Positions 58,891 through 64,000 of a stretch of DNA of 64,000 nucleotides are shown piece by piece. A model generated the notes under the pieces. The model was not told where the DNA came from and ran no database searches. It was given only the letters and a program-made list of their open reading frames with translations. Each line of letters starts with the position of its first letter. Positions within the stretch are counted from its first letter, which is position 1. The position numbers and the translations under genes are program-made. The stretch is from Ephydatia muelleri (taxonomy: Eukaryota; Porifera; Demospongiae; Spongillida; Spongillidae): positions 17,392,171-17,456,170 of the forward strand of contig JABACO010000002.1 of the NCBI GenBank assembly GCA_013339895.1. The letters are read 5' to 3'.

Positions 58891-59763
58891 TCATATGACT
58901 TCAAAGTCCTGGTTGTCCACGAACAGATAGTCACCTTGCAGTACATGAGGGTCCGACTTCACACTGCTGCATGTTTTGGACAGCCACTTCTCAGTGTATG
59001 CTGGCTCCAAGTAGAGAGCCAAGGCCGTTGCCGTGGTAGCGTGTGTCCTCTGGAGATCAGGCAGCCATTGCCTCACATCTACATCATTATGAGGGTGTGT
59101 GGTTCGCTCAGCTGCCACACCCAAATCCATGAGCTCCGCTTCCTTGCGGGCAGAGCCTGTCATATCCAGTCCTTGTTCTTTTCCTTTGCAGGATCCAGAA
59201 TCCATTGCAAGCCAACACTTAGTGCTGGTGTACTGGACCCAGAATGTGTACAAGTCAGGAGTGCGTTCCGCTACTCCAGTCACGTGACATCCCTCGCGTT
59301 CACTTTCCTCGGCAGTATTGGACGATCGTGTCAGCCACACCTTGTCTTGGGCAAACCTGAACCAGCTGGCTCCGAACGAGACGCCCAGTGGCACTGAAGA
59401 GGTGGGCTCTGCACCCTTTGGCAACCACTTGGACAGGTCCGAGTTGCCGGGTTTCTTAGCTGCACTTCCGTCCACTCGTGACCGCTTAGGTGGTAACCAG
59501 TATTCGAGTCCCTTGTCATCTTCCCAGCTAGCGTCTCCGCGTAGACACACGGGATGCTCAGCTGTCCCGTGGTCTGAAGTACAAGCGTCCTCGTTAGCCA
59601 AGGCCACTTTCCGTACTTTCGGCGCTACACTGAGGTTACCGATGGCCGTACGTATTTGCTCCAAAGCGTCTTCGTAGTTGACGTCGCGGTGGTAACGACT
59701 GTTGTATTCGTCGATGCAGCGTTTAGCTTCTAACGCCAGGTCGTTGAGTGGTGTAGAGTCCAT
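58891..59763 (-). CDS. NCOA4-like protein with repeated W-L motifs, 290 aa (copy B)
   Basis: Encodes the same 290-residue protein as 37859-38731. N-terminal helix resembling the end of the ARA70 coiled coil, then six W-L motifs. A likely role in ferritin turnover is an inference from the NCOA4 pattern only. Preservation of an identical frame in a region with many other differences suggests a real gene. Confidence 0.5.
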   Translation of the reverse strand: MDSTPLNDLALEAKRCIDEYNSRYHRDVNYEDALEQIRTAIGNLSVAPKVRKVALANEDACTSDHGTAEHPVCLRGDASWEDDKGLEYWLPPKRSRVDGSAAKKPGNSDLSKWLPKGAEPTSSVPLGVSFGASWFRFAQDKVWLTRSSNTAEESEREGCHVTGVAERTPDLYTFWVQYTSTKCWLAMDSGSCKGKEQGLDMTGSARKEAELMDLGVAAERTTHPHNDVDVRQWLPDLQRTHATTATALALYLEPAYTEKWLSKTCSSVKSDPHVLQGDYLFVDNQDFEVI

Positions 59764-60546
59764 CGTATACTTCCACCTTAGCTGTCACGTGATGTCCAAT
59801 TACGTAACTAATACAGCTTTTGAAATGTATTCTGATTCAAAAATGTACAACACATCTGCAAGAACACACAGCACGCATCACGGGATTGTAAGTATGCCCG
59901 AGTCTGAATATGTCAGAGCCTTGCAATTTCATCATAAAATTTCACACCAGAAGTTTACACAACAATGGGGGCAAAAAAAAAAGCATAAGTTCTGGCTATC
60001 CGTCTTTTTGTTTTACATTACACAATGCAGGATTCGGCAAAACAGAAGTCAAAAGCAGAGTATATTATTTCTAGTCAATGGACAATACTCTCTTTTTTTT
60101 AAGTACAAGGTTTAAAATAAGTTTGCTGAAGATGTCAAGGCTTCACTATTCCAGCTCATGAGAGGATTGCAACTTGCAAGCCCTACACAGCAAAAAAAAA
60201 AGGCGCAAATCATATTTGATTTCACAAGTGATCTGTTTTTTCATATCTGTACCAAAATGTTAACAGTTTTAATACAGATATGAAAAACAGATCACTTGTG
60301 GAATCAAAATATGATTTGCGTCTTTTTTTGCTGTGCTAATTTAAGGCACTGTGGTTATTTGTCATATGCTTTCTCTGTTCGCCAAAGCTGCTGCACCAGA
60401 AGTGACTGCCCACTTCTGTATGCAGTACGATGAGAGCTGCTAGCGAAAAGTTGACAAAAGCAGCTGGCGTCGGTATGTGCATAGTAACATACGCATGCGT
60501 AACAATACACTGTCAAAGAGCGGTGATTTTGAAATTGTTATTGCTC
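59764..60546. promoter_or_regulatory. Shared intergenic region of divergent gene pair (copy B)
   Basis: Counterpart of 38732-39513, with the E-box-type CACGTGA near the NCOA4-like ATG and the MITE at 60186-60335. Confidence 0.45.
60186..60335. mobile_element. MITE, about 150 bp (copy B)
   Basis: Same element as 39156-39303. Arms pair better here (TCATATTTGATTTCACAAGT against ACTTGTGGAATCAAAATATGA); CTA on both sides. Confidence 0.8.
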
Positions 60547-61382
60547 ATGGCAGAATTCAAAGTAAGCTAGAGCGCGAGCGTCTTGTTGTATTACCATATC
60601 GTCCAAACTCAACAGGTTTTGTATACACACCAGAAACTAAAGAAAGCCAAGACGTGGCAGGTATGTTTACGACAGCTGCTGCCCCTTATGCCTCGACTAA
60701 CGTTTACCCGCGACCAGGATGGTGTGCTTAGATATGACGTCGCAGGCACAAAGGTAAGCGCATTCACGCGGCTCGAGGTGGGGCATTCATGAGCACTTCG
60801 CTGCCACTTTCCCTAGGGAACGCTTTTTGACGGCTCCGGAACCAAGTTGGACACTGTTTACGCAAAATTCCAAAACGTATGGCGCACAACTGGATTCCCC
60901 ATTAGCAGCTGCTGTTACGCGTGCCCCTTCCCCTCCCTCAGGTGCAAACCGGAGCCGAGCTAGAAACAGACAAGTACCTCCTCACAATCGAAGAACAGAC
61001 CAATCGCGGCAACCCTCCAGCTGCAAATAATTGTGCTTCTTCAATTAACGCGCAGTTGGGTACTGGTGCTGCCCCTCCACAGAAGCCCAGCAGTGCAGTC
61101 AGGCATGGGCTGTCTCGCCACACACACCGGGAGGGTGTGAGGCCTGCTCCTTATGTGGTCAGTCCCATGGAGCGTCATCGATCAATGAGTGTGCAGTCGC
61201 CACCAATGGTTAGCTCCAGCACACAGAAGGAGCAGTTGAAATGCCAGACCTCCTCACTGAGTACAGAGAGTGATGTGGTTGGCTTTTCAGTTTATGGCCA
61301 AAGCACTCTGAGGCCAGGTTCTGTTGTTACTTTAGCTAGCAGCCTTGGACTGAAGCAGCTCATGGAACATCATAGTAGAGGT

Positions 61383-61416
<34 letters not shown>

Positions 61417-62703
61417 TGTGTATGTGTGTGTATGTATGTGTGTGTATGTGTGTGTATGTATGTGTGTGTGTATGTGTGTGTGTGTGTGAGAGAGAGAGGT
61501 ATGTGTGTATGTCTGTGTGTATATGCGTGTGTGTGTGTGTGTGTGGCATGTGTGTGGTGTGTTTGCGTGTGTGAGGTATGGGCATGTAGTATGTGTTTGT
61601 GTTTCGGCATATGTATGTGTGTGGTATTTGTATGTTCTATATGTATGTGTGCTAAATGTGTGTGTGTGTTTGTCTATATGTGTGTGTGTTTGTCTATATG
61701 TATGTGTGGTGTGCGTAACAATAATTCAGCATTGTACATTGGTGACTGTCTAAACATTACAGACTGTCCTGTCATAAACCACATCTAATTTGATTTCAAA
61801 GGGCAATCATTTCATGTTGTGTTGTGGGCATCGTCGTTTAGTTAATTAATATTATTGATGCGAGTTCCACAGTTTATGGGGCATTTCTATTGTGCTACTA
61901 ATGCCACTCTCACAGCCTACTCGGCACTATTATGTAGAATGGCAGTGATGATAATTAAACCTGTACTCCAGAATTATCTATTTCTGAACTTTTTTTCATA
62001 ATACTATCAGAGCAAGTGGCTACAGTGGATGATGACCAAGGGTCATTAGTGATCTCAAATGCGTGTGGTCAGGTGGGGAACCGCCTATGCCCACCATTGG
62101 CCGAGTGCACTGGGAAGTCATGTGATCTGACCACACCCACGAGCGGGAATGGGAAGATTTCACACAACCTTAACCAGCAGCAGTCGGCACCGGAGAGAAG
62201 ATCATTGGGACAGATTATGTCACCACCACCGGAGAGAAGATCATTGGGGCAGATTATGTCACTACTGAAAGGCACTGTAATGCCACCACCTCAGTCATCT
62301 AGGTGAGCAGCAGTGGTGGTGGGAGGAGGGGGGGGGGGAAGAGAGAGATGGGAGTTGTGTGAGGTGTTGGGATGAAGTGGGGTAGATTATGATTTACCCT
62401 GAACACTAAGTTTTTGCAAATTCTTTTGTGGTTGTGTTTGATCAATTTACCAATCACTCATTACAATTAATGAAATGCATCAGCAAAATTGCTTTGTTCT
62501 ATGAAGTTATCAATGCCAATACCTTATCCTGAATTACAATGTTTAAACAACATTTCCCGTATTGTATAATAGAGGAATCCATATTGGATCACATCATTGC
62601 ACAATAGTACTGGTGTGTCCCATTTTGTTGCCATAGCAATCCTGCCACTGCATCACATGAGGACGAGGGTTTTAAGCAAAGGAAACAGAGGAGGCTGTCT
62701 GAG
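60547..62703 (+). CDS. ZGRF1/DUF2439-type gene, seven exons found, 3' end not resolved
   Basis: Exons: 60547-60561, 60616-60660, 60718-60753, 60817-60876, 60942-61380, 62011-62302, 62637-62703. The first four introns are only 54, 57, 63 and 65 nt, with GTAAGC, GTATGT, GTAAGC and GTATGG donors and AG acceptors. Joined exons 1-5 give an N-terminal domain matching DUF2439 of ZGRF1: MAEFKVLYTHQKLKKAKTWQ, then DGVLRYDV, GTLFDGSGTKLDTVYAKFQN and GAELETDKYLLTIEE. Human ZGRF1 is a helicase in crosslink repair that begins with this domain. No helicase is seen here, as in many shorter family members. Exon 6 carries a duplicated PERRSLGQIMS motif. Phases agree at every junction, including 1/2 at exon 5/6 and 2/1 at exon 6/7. 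The exon 5 donor (GTTGTG) is weak. Confidence 0.75.
61383..61710. repeat. TG-rich microsatellite in intron 5
   Basis: Long imperfect (TG)n with TATG, GAGAGA and GCGTG interruptions directly after the exon 5 donor. It creates long Cys-Val and His-Thr open frames in several phases, which are not genes. Confidence 0.9.
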
Positions 62704-63287
62704 GTAGGTGTGGAATGAAGGTTTAGCATGTATGCGTGCCCGCTGTTTTCATTTGTGTGAAATGTCGATATGATTAGGATGAAAATATTTACCCCCACTT
62801 TCCCATTCACCAAAAAAGATCCAGTGTAGTCCTGAGTTAATTGGTTAGGAGAACATGCTATGTCCTTAGTCACTTTAGTTTAGATGAAAATATTCAAGTC
62901 ATCATCTTGTTTTTGGTACTTTCTTTTTTGGTTACTTTCTGGTACATGTAATGTATTTGTGCAGATGTTAACCAATCTCATTACACATGAGTTAAAACTG
63001 AATGCATCCTTTAAGAGTATGATTAGAAACTTCATGATTAGCGCATCATTTTTCTACTACTGCCACCTATGTTATGTTATAAACACCATAGTTTGCACTT
63101 ACCTGTTACGTTCATGCATTGTTAGGGTTAAGGGTTAAAGGGTGTATCAGTACTGAGGTTTCATTGAACACAGTGTGTAGTCAACAACAAATTGCATTCA
63201 GAGGTAACAAACTTGTGTATACGTTCCATTTGAATTGCGGGGGGGGGGGGGGGGGGGGGGGGGGGGGAATTTGCACTTCAAGAGATA
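62704..63287. other. Between ZGRF1-like gene and inverted transporter gene; 29-G run
   Basis: No confident gene. One acceptor-like TGTATTTGTGCAG (about 62964) is followed by about 45 open codons that could be a further exon of the preceding gene, but family support is lacking. A run of 29 G lies at 63239-63267, about 20 bp before the transporter stop codon. Confidence 0.4.
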
Positions 63288-64000
63288 TTAAGTATTGTAA
63301 TAATTCTCAATAAACTGATATTCATCAATAACTTCACTCCTTTCCCGATACTTGTATTTGTGAGTTGTGCAGAATGTGAGTACAGTAACGAGGAGGGAAA
63401 CGGTGGCTCCAATGGTGTAGTACATGGAGCAGCAGCTGTAGCCTGGCCATAATGACAATGAAGCCAGGGACATGAATATCTGTTCGTAGCCAACTCCTAG
63501 CAGTATGTAGAGTCCATAAATGAAGTAGTAAAATCCAATGATCATTCCCCTCATCGGATATGGTGCTTGTGCAACTGTAAACTCCAGTATAGAGACTGCC
63601 GTTAAGGTGACGGCTAAACCATACATTTGGCCGGGCAGAACAAGAACCAAAGGTGAAATACTACCTATGGCTTGTACCTGGCCTGGAGATAGTGTGCTGT
63701 TGTAATAAGTCACAAACATACATTGGACGTTTTGCCTGTAGTGACCCACACCGTCAATGATAAGGTTGATTGCAAGGCTTGCTGAAATCAAGATTCCAGC
63801 TATCTTCATTTTGGTCATCATGTTAGGAAGATATCGATTTCCAAGCAGCGGATGAAGAACAAGCTCGTGAAGGGGGATGACGAGCATCATGAACAACTGT
63901 GGATTGTAAAAGATATCTGCTGTGATCAGATAGATGGAGTCTTTGCGGTTTATTGAGCTTTGCTGTGCACTTCCAAGATGAAGTGCAAATGCAGAGCTGA
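63288..64000 (-). CDS. POT/PTR2-type transporter, inverted, C-terminal part (5' end outside window)
   Basis: Minus-strand frame open from the window edge to the stop at 63288. It starts within the segment equal to residue 305 or so of the 4780 gene (AFALHLGSAQQSS) and includes IPLHELVLHPLLGNRYLPNM, DGVGHYRQNVQCMF, EFTVAQAPYPMRGMIIGFYY and the KYKYRERSEVIDEYQFIENYY tail. It is more diverged than the others: the loop reads VTYYNSTLSPGQVQAIGSIS and the following helix LVLVLPGQMYGLAVTLTAVS. It ends Asn-Thr in place of the usual tail. ATG codons inside the window are internal. It is the only family member here on this strand. Confidence 0.88.
   Translation of the reverse strand, partial: SSAFALHLGSAQQSSINRKDSIYLITADIFYNPQLFMMLVIPLHELVLHPLLGNRYLPNMMTKMKIAGILISASLAINLIIDGVGHYRQNVQCMFVTYYNSTLSPGQVQAIGSISPLVLVLPGQMYGLAVTLTAVSILEFTVAQAPYPMRGMIIGFYYFIYGLYILLGVGYEQIFMSLASLSLWPGYSCCSMYYTIGATVSLLVTVLTFCTTHKYKYRERSEVIDEYQFIENYYNT

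Overview
This window is animal genomic DNA, and the best guess is a marine sponge (Porifera). The reasons are a local expansion of divergent POT/PTR2-type transporter genes, a Crinkler-type nuclease-kinase gene, very short introns (54-65 nt) in a ZGRF1/DUF2439-type gene, many MITE-like elements, a decayed reverse transcriptase of a kind common in sponges and cnidarians, and heavy minisatellite load. The species cannot be fixed from the sequence alone. No bacterial-style operon, CRISPR array, rRNA or intact tRNA gene was seen.

Layout. 1-7.1 kb: tail of one transporter gene, a fold-back transposon, a small C-rich minisatellite, a 9-copy 24-bp minisatellite, then an intact intronless transporter gene (4780-6399). 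7.1-17 kb: a small two-exon gene of unknown function, a TIR element with G-runs, two adjoining satellites (22-bp and 33-bp units), a frameshifted Crinkler-type gene (14622-15981) and a Ulp1-like protease fragment. 17.1-23.7 kb: a 6.7-kb array of the 24-bp unit with 1.28-kb higher-order repeats. 23.75-39.63 kb (block A): transporter pseudogene, hAT-like element, reverse-transcriptase relic carrying a 45-bp codon-phased minisatellite, intact transporter gene, C-rich arrays, a tRNA-like SINE, an NCOA4-like gene and the start of the ZGRF1-like gene, cut by a gap of exactly 1000 N. 40.63-60.66 kb (block B): 24-bp array followed by the same blocks in the same order. 60.66-64 kb: the rest of the ZGRF1-like gene, then an inverted, partial transporter gene running off the end.

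The transporter genes share flanking non-coding sequence over more than 1 kb on each side, so the locus grew by duplication of whole gene units. Blocks A and B are nearly identical: the NCOA4-like protein and the 538-aa transporter are the same in both. They are separated by an artificial gap and join exactly where block A stops. They are therefore best read as two haplotypes placed in series by the assembler, though a very recent true duplication is possible. The first 6 kb of block B (about 41.4-46.7 kb) is full of one-base indels that look like unpolished long-read errors. No multi-gene pathway is evident. The only suggestive pairing is the head-to-head NCOA4-like / ZGRF1-like pair, which shares an intergenic region of about 0.78 kb containing a MITE.
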